DNA from: Coneutiohabitans thermophilus
Lineage (GTDB): Bacteria > Zhuqueibacterota > Zhuqueibacteria > Zhuqueibacterales > Zhuqueibacteraceae
Length of the DNA stretch: 26,400 nt
Assembly (NCBI GenBank): GCA_034505235.1
Contig: JAPDQY010000080.1
Span: 1 to 26,400, forward strand
Direction: 5' to 3'
The notes beneath the pieces are model-generated. The model was not told where the DNA came from, ran no database searches, and saw nothing but the letters and a program-made list of their open reading frames with translations. Shown here one piece after another: positions 7,427 to 15,029 of the stretch. Both the position numbers and the translations under genes were made by a program. The number at the start of each line of letters is the position of its first letter. Position 1 is the first letter of the stretch.

Positions 7427-8758
7427 TCACTTCGAAAAATCAACCACCTCGACATCAAAAGGGGTGATCAAATCAAAAAAGGCCGGTTGCACGGCGCCGG
7501 CCGCGGAGATAATGACGAGCCGGCCGCGCAATGTCTCGGCAACATAGCAGGAGGAATCGAAGGGATTCACCGCCAGCGCTTGCGGGCGATCCAGGCCGCC
7601 CACTTCAAACTCCAGCCCGCCCGCGGGATCGAGCTTCACCACCCGGCTGTCACGGAAGGCAAGGCGTGATTCGTCGATCACCCAGCATTCGCCGGTGAGC
7701 TGGTTCACCGCCACCTGCGAGGCGTAGCGAAACCTCACGCCGGCCTTGCGTCGCTGCCTGCCATCGCCACTTTGCCACATCACACTGTCGCCGAGCGCGA
7801 CCCAGACAGCCCCCGTGGCCTGGTGCACTTCAAGCGCCAACGGCCGTCCGGCAAACAGCGGTCGCACCTCGATTCGCAAACTGTCCGCCACCGGCTGGCT
7901 GGCGATTCGCAGCACTTGGCCGCCGGCCGCGGTGGCCGCCCACAACTCCCGCGTGAAACTGTTGAAGGCAACGGCTGAAATTTTTGGCACATTCTTGCGC
8001 TGTGCCAGCAACCGGCCGTCGCCGTCAAAACGCAGCACGCCCTCGCCCGAGCTGTCAGCCACCCAAACGTGGCCGGTGCCGGGATCGAGTGCGAACCCGG
8101 CCATTCCCACAAAGCTGCCATGACTTCCCAGCAGGCGGCCGCCAAGATTGCAGCGCGCCAACTTGCCGCTGGTGCGTGTCGATCGATCCGTCACCAACAC
8201 CCAAACCGTGCCGCGCTGCCGGTCGACCGCCAGACGAAACGGCGCCAGCGACAGGAATGAGCGCAAGATTTCATGACGCCCGTCATGCGAAATCTTCACC
8301 ACGCTGCGATCATCGAAATCGGCAACCCATGTGAGTGTGGGGCCGGGCGTGATCGTGGCCGCGGCCGAGCGGGGCGATTCGAAGTCATTCACCAACGCAC
8401 TGATTTGATAGCGGTGTTCCACACCATAGCGCACCCCCAGGTCGAGGTAGCGCGTTTGCGTCGGCTGTAACCGCGCCAGCAGGGAAGGGGCATTTTCACC
8501 GGAACGCTGGCGATAGAGATTGTAACCGGTCAAATCACGCAGGCCAACGGCGTGCCAGCGTACTTCGATGGTATCCAGAATCGCGATGGCGGTCACGCCG
8601 GTGGGGCGGCCGCCGGTTTCCGGATTGGCCGGATCCAGAGGATTGTTGCGTGGCCGATCGCTGCACCCCGCAGTCAGCGCACTCAACGCGATGAGCATGG
8701 CCGCGCCGAGCAGGCCTGCAGCCACCTGTCCGCAGGTGCGTAAGCCTGGTCGCGACAC
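7427..8758 (-). CDS. Lipoprotein with FN3-like domain and NHL-like beta-propeller
   Basis: 443 residues with a GTG start at 8758. The signal peptide has two Arg, a long hydrophobic core and lipobox LTAGC (Cys about residue 32), followed by SDRPRNNPLDPANPETGG. An FN3-like domain comes next (about 50-130, with VRWHAV, LTGYNLYR and YQISALV), then repeated propeller strands with the pattern VWVxxx near 150-440 (for example TVWVLVTD, HVWVADSS, AVWVALGD, SCYVAETL) that resemble NHL/YncE-type blades. Such proteins are envelope-anchored binding or scaffolding proteins; no enzyme motif is visible. The upstream in-frame ATG at 9001 is rejected because a good promoter begins there; TTG 8818 is the alternative start. 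The gene is divergent from the helicase. Confidence 0.8.
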   Translation of the reverse strand: MSRPGLRTCGQVAAGLLGAAMLIALSALTAGCSDRPRNNPLDPANPETGGRPTGVTAIAILDTIEVRWHAVGLRDLTGYNLYRQRSGENAPSLLARLQPTQTRYLDLGVRYGVEHRYQISALVNDFESPRSAAATITPGPTLTWVADFDDRSVVKISHDGRHEILRSFLSLAPFRLAVDRQRGTVWVLVTDRSTRTSGKLARCNLGGRLLGSHGSFVGMAGFALDPGTGHVWVADSSGEGVLRFDGDGRLLAQRKNVPKISAVAFNSFTRELWAATAAGGQVLRIASQPVADSLRIEVRPLFAGRPLALEVHQATGAVWVALGDSVMWQSGDGRQRRKAGVRFRYASQVAVNQLTGECWVIDESRLAFRDSRVVKLDPAGGLEFEVGGLDRPQALAVNPFDSSCYVAETLRGRLVIISAAGAVQPAFFDLITPFDVEVVDFSK

Positions 8759-8849
8759 TGCGCGGCCCGCGGTGGATAACTTGGCGGAAGACCTCCGCTT
8801 GACCTTGCGGATGTTCAAATTCTGCTTGAGTGGGCAAGAATGAAGCTGG

Positions 8850-8868
8850 TCCCGAATGCCATTCGGGA
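8850..8868 (-). other. Perfect 8-bp hairpin in the lipoprotein leader
   Basis: TCCCGAAT and ATTCGGGA pair perfectly around a 3-nt loop. It lies about 100 nt downstream of the predicted transcription start and 91 nt before the GTG start of the lipoprotein. No T tract follows on either strand, so it is not a classical terminator. It may be a leader RNA structure or an operator. Confidence 0.4.
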
Positions 8869-8977
8869 TTGTCACGAGTGGGAAAACCAGGCTTTCGGAG
8901 TCTAGTCTACCATCATCTGGTGAATTTTGCGGCAAGACCGGCTGCGACAGCACGGCACATGGATTCGAATCGCGCGC

Positions 8978-9006
8978 AAAATAAAGAATTCGCTTCGGCA
9001 AGTCAA
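8978..9006 (-). promoter_or_regulatory. Sigma-70-type promoter for the propeller lipoprotein
   Basis: On the minus strand TTGACT (9001-9006) and TATTTT (8978-8983) are separated by 17 nt. Transcription would start near 8970, so the in-frame ATG at 9001 cannot be the start codon. This favours the non-ATG starts at 8818 or 8758. Confidence 0.55.
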
Positions 9007-9014
9007 GAAATTTG

Positions 9015-9043
9015 TTGAATGTTTGGCAGTGCCTTTCTATCTT
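9015..9043 (+). promoter_or_regulatory. Sigma-70-type promoter for the helicase
   Basis: TTGAAT (9015-9020) and TATCTT (9038-9043) with a 17-nt spacer, each 4 of 6 to consensus. The predicted start near 9050 gives a leader of about 73 nt. Its -35 box is only 8 bp from the -35 box of the divergent lipoprotein promoter. Confidence 0.45.
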
Positions 9044-9122
9044 GCCAGCCGTTTTTGCCGTCGCGTTGCCGTTTGGCGATCACCAACTGCTTACCGACTC
9101 CGGATGACCACGTTTTCATCGC

Positions 9123-11147
9123 ATGCTCGACCTCAGTCCGCTTAATCCTCCACAACGGCAGGCCGTCACACACACGGAAGGGCCGCTGCTCATTTTGGCG
9201 GGCGCCGGCTCCGGCAAGACCCGCGTCATCACCTATCGCCTGGCACATCTGCTCTTGAACAAGAAAGTGCCGGCACAGCATCTGCTTGCCGTGACCTTTA
9301 CCAACAAAGCCGCACAGGAAATGCAGGAGCGCCTGAAGCATCTGGCGGGGCCGGCAGCGCAAAAGGCAACCCTCTCCACCTTTCACGCACTCGGTGTTCG
9401 CATCCTGCGCCAACAGGCGGCGGCTGCGGGCTACCGTCGCAACTTCGTGATCTACGACCAGCACGACCAGCTCGCACTGGTGCGCGAGATCGTGAAGGAG
9501 CGGGCCCTGGATTTTGCCGCGCACAACGCCTTCGAGCTGCTCGGCCGCATCTCTGCCGCGAAAAATCAGGGCGAATCGCCGGAGAGGTTCGCCAACCAGT
9601 CCAATCCCGAAGAGGCACTGTTCGGCGATCTCTATGCGCATTATCTCGAACGCACGCGCCATTGCAACGCCGTCGATTTCGATGATATTTTGCTGTTGGT
9701 GACCCATTTGCTCGAGCAACATCCCGCCATCCGCCGGCACTATCAGGAGCAGTTTCGCTATCTGATGGTGGACGAGTATCAGGACACCAATCCGCTGCAA
9801 TATCGGTTCATCACGCTGTTGTTGGGCGAACATCGCAACCTTTGCGTCGTGGGCGACGATGACCAGGCGATTTATTCCTGGCGCGGCGCCGACCCCGAAA
9901 TTTTGCTGCGCTTTGAGGAACACTTTCCCGGCGCCCGCCTGGTCAAGCTCGAACAAAACTATCGCTCGACCCAGGTGATCCTGCAGGCGGCCAACGCGGT
10001 GATCAGGAACAACCGCCGGCGCAAACCCAAGGAACTTTGGTCCGCGCTCGGCGGCGGCGCCCGGCTGCGCGTTCTGACCGCGGAGAATGAGAACGAGGAA
10101 GCGGAAAAAGTGGTCGGCGCGATCACGCTGCGCAAGCTGCTCGACCCGCGGGTGCGTTACAGCGATTTTGCCGTGCTGGTGCGCACCAACTTTCAATTGC
10201 GGCCGCTGGAAGAAGCGGCGCGCCATGCCAATCTCCCCTATCAGCTCATCGGCGGCACCTCGTTCTATGAGCGTCCGGAAATCCGCACGCTGATCGCCTA
10301 TCTCAAGCTGATGCGCAACCCCGATGACGAGCTCAGCCTGAAGCGCGCACTCGATTTTCCCAGGCGCGGCATCGGTGCCACCACGCTGCTGCGCCTGCAT
10401 CAATACTGCCAGCAGCACAATTGCAATCTCTCTCACGCCTTTCAACAGGCTGCGCACGTGGCGGAGATTCGCCCGGCGGCGCTGCATGCCATTCAGGCTT
10501 TTGTCCAGCTCATCGAGGAGTTTCGCCGGCGCTTTCAGCATGAGAAACTGAGCCTGGCCATGCAGGAGCTGGTCGCGCAAACCGGCTACCTCAAGGCGCT
10601 GGAAGAGGCGACGGCTGATCCGAAATCCCGGCAGGCCAAAGTCAACAGTGTGCGTGAATTCCTCGGCAGCCTGCAGCGCTTCGAGCAAACCAGTGATGAT
10701 CCCACACTCGCCGGTTTTCTCGACCGGGTCAGTCTGATCTGCGACAGCGATTATCTCAACGAAAAAGTGGATCGCGCCATCTTTCTCACCATTCATGCCG
10801 CCAAAGGCCTGGAGTTTCCCCACGTTTTCCTGTTCGGCATGAATGACGGCCAGTTTCCCAGCAGTCGCGCGCTGGAGAGTGGCACTCTCGAGGAGGAGCG
10901 CCGTTTGTGCTACGTTGCCCTCACGCGGGCGCAGCGCGAGTTGACCCTGAGCTATTCCACCCGCAAGACACGCTACAAAGAAGTGCTCAAACTGCAACCC
11001 TCGCGCTTCCTGCTGGAAATCCCCGCCGAGCTGTTGGAGAACGGCGGCGCGGGATCGCCCGGAGAGGCAGCGCCGCGGACCGCCGGGGAACAGGATGATT
11101 TTGCCGCCATGCTGCGGCGCTTGCGCGAGAACCATTTCAAAGTCTGA
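9123..11147 (+). CDS. rep: Rep/UvrD/PcrA-type SF1A DNA helicase
   Basis: 674 residues, an ATP-driven 3'-5' DNA translocase of replication and repair. All SF1A motifs are present: Q motif NPPQRQAV, Walker A AGAGSGKT (Lys32), TFTNKAA, Walker B DEYQD (217-221), VGDDDQAIYSWRGA (III), LEQNYRS (IV), TIHAAKGLEF (V) and EERRLCYVALTRA (VI). The length (E. coli Rep is 673) and the segments GGTSFYERPEI and PSRFLLEIP make it more Rep-like than UvrD-like; it lacks the long C-terminal tail of UvrD/PcrA. The ATG at 9123 is supported by the Q motif lying right after it, but there is no clear Shine-Dalgarno. It stands alone, divergent from the lipoprotein and followed by a 384-bp spacer. Confident on family, less on the exact subfamily name. 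Confidence 0.93.
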   Translation: MLDLSPLNPPQRQAVTHTEGPLLILAGAGSGKTRVITYRLAHLLLNKKVPAQHLLAVTFTNKAAQEMQERLKHLAGPAAQKATLSTFHALGVRILRQQAAAAGYRRNFVIYDQHDQLALVREIVKERALDFAAHNAFELLGRISAAKNQGESPERFANQSNPEEALFGDLYAHYLERTRHCNAVDFDDILLLVTHLLEQHPAIRRHYQEQFRYLMVDEYQDTNPLQYRFITLLLGEHRNLCVVGDDDQAIYSWRGADPEILLRFEEHFPGARLVKLEQNYRSTQVILQAANAVIRNNRRRKPKELWSALGGGARLRVLTAENENEEAEKVVGAITLRKLLDPRVRYSDFAVLVRTNFQLRPLEEAARHANLPYQLIGGTSFYERPEIRTLIAYLKLMRNPDDELSLKRALDFPRRGIGATTLLRLHQYCQQHNCNLSHAFQQAAHVAEIRPAALHAIQAFVQLIEEFRRRFQHEKLSLAMQELVAQTGYLKALEEATADPKSRQAKVNSVREFLGSLQRFEQTSDDPTLAGFLDRVSLICDSDYLNEKVDRAIFLTIHAAKGLEFPHVFLFGMNDGQFPSSRALESGTLEEERRLCYVALTRAQRELTLSYSTRKTRYKEVLKLQPSRFLLEIPAELLENGGAGSPGEAAPRTAGEQDDFAAMLRRLRENHFKV

Positions 11148-11355
11148 GAAGTCGGAGCCCGGCGCCCCGTCGCACGGCAGCGATGCCGCAGACACACATG
11201 CGGGAAAATGTTCCTGTCATGGCCTGCCAGGACAAAGAACCAACTGAAGGCCGCGTCATCAACTGCAATCACCTTTGATTTGGCGTCCGTCCTGACTCGC
11301 AAGCCTTTGCGAAAATGCTCCCGCAACGGCCCGGCCGGTGCCGGAAGGACCCCGG

Positions 11356-11408
11356 AACGTCCGACAGGCTGGGACGTTTTGGAACCCCGGCTCCGCCGGG
11401 TGAAACGT
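11356..11408. repeat. Pair of overlapping, mutually exclusive hairpins
   Basis: Hairpin A is AACGTCC (11356-11362) with GGACGTT (11372-11378) around a 9-nt loop. Hairpin B is ACGTTT (11374-11379) with AAACGT (11403-11408), enclosing a second stem CCCGGC-TCC-GCCGGG (11386-11400). The two share 11374-11378, so only one can form at a time. No T tract directly follows either one. Confidence 0.5.
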
Positions 11409-11503
11409 TTTCGGGATCGATGCCACTTCGCGCTTGCAGGCTCCATGACCAGGCACCCCGACGGTTGCTGCCCTGCCGGACCGGCAGCAGTTGCATCGTG
11501 AAG

Positions 11504-11511
11504 TAGTTTTG
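11504..11511 (+). promoter_or_regulatory. TAnnTTTG promoter word before the TonB receptor
   Basis: TAGTTTTG matches the Bacteroidetes -7 consensus exactly and is identical to the word before the SEC-C gene. There is no TTTG at the -33 distance. If used, the leader would be about 14 nt and would start after the TTG at 11514, favouring ATG 11532 as the start codon. Confidence 0.3.
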
Positions 11512-11531
11512 AATTGCGGTTGAAATTGCTC

Positions 11532-13808
11532 ATGGAAGCCATCAGTAACAAATCCTGGTTGTGCCGCCGGTCTTCTGGCATGCTGCTCATGCTCGCCGTG
11601 TTGGGAACAGGAGGGTTCGCCCAATCTCCAGCCGCACTCAGCGGTTTTGTTCAGGATGCAGACAGTCATGAAGCTTTGATTGGCGCCCACGTGCTGCTGG
11701 CCGGCACCCCGCTGGGCGCCGCCACCAACGTGGATGGCTATTTCGTCATCCATGGCATCACGCCCGGCCGGCACGAGATCATCGTCGGCAGCATCGGCTA
11801 TGAACAGCAGGTGCATGTCATGAGTTTCGCGCCCGGCGAGAAAGTGGTGAGAAATTTTCGGCTGGCGGTGAAGCCCCTCATGCTCGGCAGCGTGACCGTA
11901 ACGGCCGAGAAGCAAGCCGCCCAGCGCGATCTCGCCATTGCCCAGCTCAATCTCAGCGGCCGCACGCTGACGACCCTGCCGCGCGTGGTGGAAGCCGATG
12001 TCTTCCGCGCGCTGCAGTTTTTGCCGGGGGTCACGGGCACCTCGGACTACAGCACGGCGCTGGCGGTGCGCGGCGGCAACACCGATCAAAATCTCATCCT
12101 GCTGGATGGCATCACCGTCTACAATCCCTCGCATGTGGGCGGCTTGTTTTCCAATTTCATCACTGATGCCCTGAAAGATGCGAACCTGATCAAGGGCGGC
12201 TTTCCGGCGGAGTACGGCGGCCGCTTGTCATCCGTCTTGCGCCTGACCAGCCGGGAGGGAAACAGCCGGAATTTTTCCGGCACCGTGGCGATCAGCCTGC
12301 TCAGCTCGCAGACCACTCTCGAAGGGCCGCTGCACAAAGGCGCCTGGTTGCTGGCTCTGCGACGCACTTATATCGATCAATTGCTCAACGCGGCGCGGCG
12401 TGCCGGCCTTACCGATTTTGAACTGCCCTACTACTTTTATGATGCCCAAGCCCACGTCTTTCAGGACCTCTCGCCGGCCGATCGCATTTCCTTCAGCACA
12501 TATCTCGGCCGCGATGTGCTGGATTGGGGGGATCTCACCCTCGATCTGAACTGGGGCAACCGCACCTTTGCGCTGCATTGGCGCCATCTCTTCAGCCAGC
12601 AACTGCTGGCGAATTTCATGGCGGCCGGCAGCCATTTTGACACCAAAGTCGGCATTGGCGGCCGCGGCGGTGCCTTCGGGCTCAACGAGATTTTCGATCA
12701 AACCTTCAAGGCGGATCTCACCTATTTCCGCAATCCGCAGCAGGAAATCAAGCTCGGCCTGGAAGCGAAGAATCTCAGTTTCGAATACCGCAATGTTTTC
12801 GATGATCGCGATCTGGGCCGCATCCGGCAGGAGCCGTTCGCGCTGGCGGCCTATGTCCAGCATCTCTGGCGGCCGTCGCCGCGTTTCACGCTGCAGCCGG
12901 GCTTGCGCCTGAGCTATTACAACGTCGCGACGCACATGCTGCAGCCGGAGCCGCGCCTGTCAGCGCGCCTGTTGCTGGGCGAACATTCGGCGCTCTCCGT
13001 GGCCTGGGGGATCTACAATCAGTACATCGCCACGGTACAGGATGAATTGAACCCCTCGTTCATTGACTTTTGGTTTTCCTTCGACCGCACGCTCGATCCC
13101 GGCCACTCCCGGCATTATCTCGCCGGCTGGGAAACCGAATTCCCCGCCGCCGGTTTGAAACTGACGGTGGAAGGCTACTACAAAACCCTGCGCCATCTGC
13201 TGGCCTTTCGTGAAACGCGTTCCTCATTCACCCAGCAGGTCGATTTTACGATTTTGAACGTGTTCCGCAAGGCGGATGGCGAGGCCTACGGGGTGGAGGT
13301 GTTTCTGCAGAAACCCACAGGCCGTTTCAACGGCTGGCTGTCCTATGCCCTGGCATCTGTTTACAAGGAAGGGCAGACGCTCAATGATCAAATCGCGCGC
13401 TACCCGCCCAATTGGGACCGGCGCCATTCTGCCAATCTGGTGATGAACTGCCATTTCAGCCGCAAATGGGAACTGGGCGTGCAGTTCAAGCTCGGCAGCG
13501 GTTTCCCCTACACCAAAGCGAGCGGCAGTTTTGAATATGACGTGCTGGGCGTGCCGGTTGCGCGGCGGGTCATTTTCGACCGCATCAATGGCGCACGCTA
13601 TCCCGTTTATCACCGTCTGGATCTTGGCGTGACCCGACACTACTTTTTCAAGGCGTGGCAGATGGAGGTCTCGTTGAATCTGGTCAATGTGTACAATCGC
13701 AGGAACGTGTTCTATTACGTGTGGGATTTTGACAAAAATCCGGCAGAACGGGAGACCGTGCCGCTGTTTCCCTTTCTGCCGAGTGTGGGTGTGCGTGCGA
13801 AGTTTTGA
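11532..13808 (+). CDS. TonB-dependent outer-membrane receptor with carboxypeptidase-regulatory-like N-domain
   Basis: 758 residues from ATG 11532 (a TTG at 11514 is the alternative). A signal peptide with Arg residues and a hydrophobic core ends near residue 31 (GGFAQS). A CarboxypepD_reg-like beta-sandwich follows (about 36-115, with DGYFVIHGITPGRHEI). The plug domain comes next (about 150-260: LPGVTGTSDYSTALAVRGG, LLDGITVYNP, KGGFPAEYGGRLSSVL). The rest is a beta-barrel rich in alternating aromatic strands and ends in Phe, the outer-membrane insertion signal. Receptors of this architecture import substrates through TonB; the plug also resembles colicin I/SusC-like receptors, but no SusD gene is adjacent, so the substrate is unknown. 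No clear Shine-Dalgarno. It converges on the DedA-type gene. Confidence 0.92.
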   Translation: MEAISNKSWLCRRSSGMLLMLAVLGTGGFAQSPAALSGFVQDADSHEALIGAHVLLAGTPLGAATNVDGYFVIHGITPGRHEIIVGSIGYEQQVHVMSFAPGEKVVRNFRLAVKPLMLGSVTVTAEKQAAQRDLAIAQLNLSGRTLTTLPRVVEADVFRALQFLPGVTGTSDYSTALAVRGGNTDQNLILLDGITVYNPSHVGGLFSNFITDALKDANLIKGGFPAEYGGRLSSVLRLTSREGNSRNFSGTVAISLLSSQTTLEGPLHKGAWLLALRRTYIDQLLNAARRAGLTDFELPYYFYDAQAHVFQDLSPADRISFSTYLGRDVLDWGDLTLDLNWGNRTFALHWRHLFSQQLLANFMAAGSHFDTKVGIGGRGGAFGLNEIFDQTFKADLTYFRNPQQEIKLGLEAKNLSFEYRNVFDDRDLGRIRQEPFALAAYVQHLWRPSPRFTLQPGLRLSYYNVATHMLQPEPRLSARLLLGEHSALSVAWGIYNQYIATVQDELNPSFIDFWFSFDRTLDPGHSRHYLAGWETEFPAAGLKLTVEGYYKTLRHLLAFRETRSSFTQQVDFTILNVFRKADGEAYGVEVFLQKPTGRFNGWLSYALASVYKEGQTLNDQIARYPPNWDRRHSANLVMNCHFSRKWELGVQFKLGSGFPYTKASGSFEYDVLGVPVARRVIFDRINGARYPVYHRLDLGVTRHYFFKAWQMEVSLNLVNVYNRRNVFYYVWDFDKNPAERETVPLFPFLPSVGVRAKF

Positions 13809-13860
13809 GCCGTGCGGCAGACCGCGACGGACAGGGCTGGAGAATGACTGCTGCAATTGT

Positions 13861-13896
13861 CGGCGTTTAGCGTGAAGGGGGATCCCCCTTCCGCCG
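13861..13896. terminator. Probable bidirectional terminator/palindrome between convergent genes
   Basis: An 18-bp perfect palindrome (13874-13891, GAAGGGGGATCCCCCTTC) can fold as a 7-bp stem with a GATC loop. It is enclosed by CGGCG (13861-13865) and CGCCG (13892-13896). It sits in the 94-bp gap between the stops of the TonB receptor (+) and the DedA-type gene (-), where a shared terminator is expected. There is no strong T tract. Confidence 0.5.
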
Positions 13897-13902
13897 TTGC
13901 CG

Positions 13903-14550
13903 CTACAAAGCGTATTTGATCACGAGGAAGCCGAGAATCAGCAGCACCGTGAAGCCCAGTGCAAACCAGTCGAAGTAGCGATCGATCTTTTCCTTGATGG
14001 CCGCACCAAAGACGCGGATCAGCCCGGCCACCAGGAAGAAGCGCAGGGAACGGCCCACGATCGAAGCGGCCACAAACTCGGCGAAGTTGATCTGAAAGAC
14101 CCCGCCGGCAATGGTGAAGACTTTGTAGGGAATGGGGGTGAAGGCGGCCGTGAACACCGCGAGAAAGGCATTGTCGTTGTATTTTTGCGCCACCAGATTG
14201 AAGACTTCCGGGGTGAAACCCGGCACGTGGGTGAAAAAGAAATCGCTCACTACATGCCACAACTGCCAGCCGATCAGATAACCGAGCATGCCGCCCGTCG
14301 CCGAAGAAGCCGAACACACCAACGCATACCACAGGCTGCGCTCCGGCCGGGACATGGCGAGTGCCATCAGCAGGGGATCCGGCGGGACCGGGAAAAAAGA
14401 GGATTCGGCCGTCGCCAAAGCGGCCAGCGCCGGCGTGCCGTAAGGCGTGTGCGCCCAGTGCAGAACCCAATCGTAAAGCCGGCGAATGAGATGCGGTTTT
14501 TTCACTGCTGAAGCCGAGCTTGGTTTTGTTGCAATATCCGGAAGGCTCAT
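13903..14550 (-). CDS. DedA/YqaA-family inner-membrane protein (VTT domain)
   Basis: 215 residues. After a short cytoplasmic, basic N-terminus there are several hydrophobic segments. The family motifs are ESSFFPVPPDPLL (about 49-61) and FTPIPYKVFTIAGG (about 136-149), the paired re-entrant-loop signatures of VTT/DedA proteins of the YqaA branch. DedA-family proteins act in lipid-carrier or phospholipid flipping and in envelope homeostasis; the YqaA branch has no firm substrate. The start at 14550 lacks a good Shine-Dalgarno. It is divergent from the SEC-C gene, with overlapping promoter candidates between them, and convergent with the receptor. Confidence 0.9.
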   Translation of the reverse strand: MSLPDIATKPSSASAVKKPHLIRRLYDWVLHWAHTPYGTPALAALATAESSFFPVPPDPLLMALAMSRPERSLWYALVCSASSATGGMLGYLIGWQLWHVVSDFFFTHVPGFTPEVFNLVAQKYNDNAFLAVFTAAFTPIPYKVFTIAGGVFQINFAEFVAASIVGRSLRFFLVAGLIRVFGAAIKEKIDRYFDWFALGFTVLLILGFLVIKYAL

Positions 14551-14600
14551 GCGGGTGGCAGTCCCGTGGTTATGGTTGTCAGTGATCGGGCAAAATTGAC

Positions 14601-14631
14601 TTTGAAATGTACAGAAAATGCGCTAGTTTTG
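14601..14631 (+). promoter_or_regulatory. Bacteroidetes-type promoter of the SEC-C gene
   Basis: TTTG (14601-14604), a 19-nt spacer and TAGTTTTG (14624-14631) match the Bacteroidetes consensus TTTG-N19-TAnnTTTG completely. Transcription would start near 14638, giving a 37-nt leader with a strong Shine-Dalgarno. It is the best match to this consensus that I found in the window. Confidence 0.5.
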
Positions 14632-14634
14632 CAA
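14606..14634 (-). promoter_or_regulatory. Sigma-70-like promoter of the DedA/YqaA gene
   Basis: On the minus strand TTGCAA (14629-14634) and TACATT (14606-14611) are 17 nt apart, each 4 of 6 to consensus. It is superimposed on the opposite-facing SEC-C promoter. A start near 14599 gives a leader of about 50 nt. Confidence 0.35.
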
Positions 14635-14674
14635 ACATGCTGTTCAACTTTTTCGCAGAAGGGAGGCTGACAGA

Positions 14675-15016
14675 ATGAAAGCGGGACGCAATGACCCCTG
14701 TCCCTGCGGCAGTGGCAAAAAGTACAAAAAATGCTGCATGGAGAAGGATGAAGCCGCGGCGCGCCAGGCGCATGCGGCAATGGTGCAGGCACGCGCCACG
14801 ATGGAAACGCCGGCTGCCGCGACAGCGGAAGCCGCGGAAGAAAAGGGCGGTGAGTCGCATCCCGCCAGCGGACATGCGGCAGAGGGACATCCCACGCCCG
14901 CACGGCTCCGCCCCGCAGCGCGGCTGGAGGCCAAAGGCGGGCAAAGCCGTGCTGCGCGCATTCGCGCAAAGGATTTCGCCAAACGCTGGGCCACGCGCAA
15001 GCGCGCCGAGGGCTGA
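14675..15016 (+). CDS. Small SEC-C motif zinc-binding protein
   Basis: 113 residues. The N-terminus is a complete SEC-C motif, GRNDPCPCGSGKKYKKCC (residues 4-21), the Zn-binding CxC...CC element otherwise found at the C-terminus of SecA. The remainder is an Ala/Arg/Glu-rich, low-complexity tail, probably helical or disordered. Stand-alone SEC-C proteins are common but poorly understood; some may contact ribosomes or SecB-like partners. GGGAGG lies 8 nt upstream of the ATG and fixes the start. The gene stops 13 bp before the stop of the opposite-strand glycerol-3-phosphate dehydrogenase, so the transcripts probably overlap at their 3' ends. Confidence 0.85.
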   Translation: MKAGRNDPCPCGSGKKYKKCCMEKDEAAARQAHAAMVQARATMETPAAATAEAAEEKGGESHPASGHAAEGHPTPARLRPAARLEAKGGQSRAARIRAKDFAKRWATRKRAEG

Positions 15017-15029
15017 ATCGTTTCTGCGT

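Larger units (their letters stand above)
8759..9122. other. Divergent spacer between the propeller lipoprotein and the helicase
   Basis: This 364-bp stretch carries two back-to-back sigma-70-like promoters, a perfect 8-bp hairpin (8850-8868) in the lipoprotein leader, and possibly the first codons of the lipoprotein if TTG 8818 is used. No independent gene is seen. Confidence 0.6.
11148..11531. other. Structured spacer between the helicase and the TonB receptor
   Basis: This 384-bp stretch has no credible gene but many short inverted repeats. They include a small CGGCA-GCGA-TGCCG hairpin (11175-11188), two overlapping hairpins (11356-11408), a 7-bp quasi-palindrome CTGCCGG-A-CCGGCAG (11473-11487) and a TAGTTTTG promoter word (11504-11511). 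The 12-mer GTTTCACCCGGC (complement at 11395-11406) recurs at 19151-19162. Confidence 0.6.

Noticed and set aside
8956..8975. GGATTCGAATCGCG resembling a tRNA T-loop
   Set aside because: No acceptor stem, anticodon arm or D-arm can be built around it, and it lies in the leader of the lipoprotein gene.
8759..9001. N-terminal extension of the propeller lipoprotein to ATG 9001
   Set aside because: A TTGACT-N17-TATTTT promoter begins at this ATG, and the extra residues would sit before a complete lipoprotein signal peptide.
9003..11195. 730-codon open frame on the minus strand
   Set aside because: Antisense shadow of the Rep-like helicase, whose motifs I-VI are complete on the plus strand.
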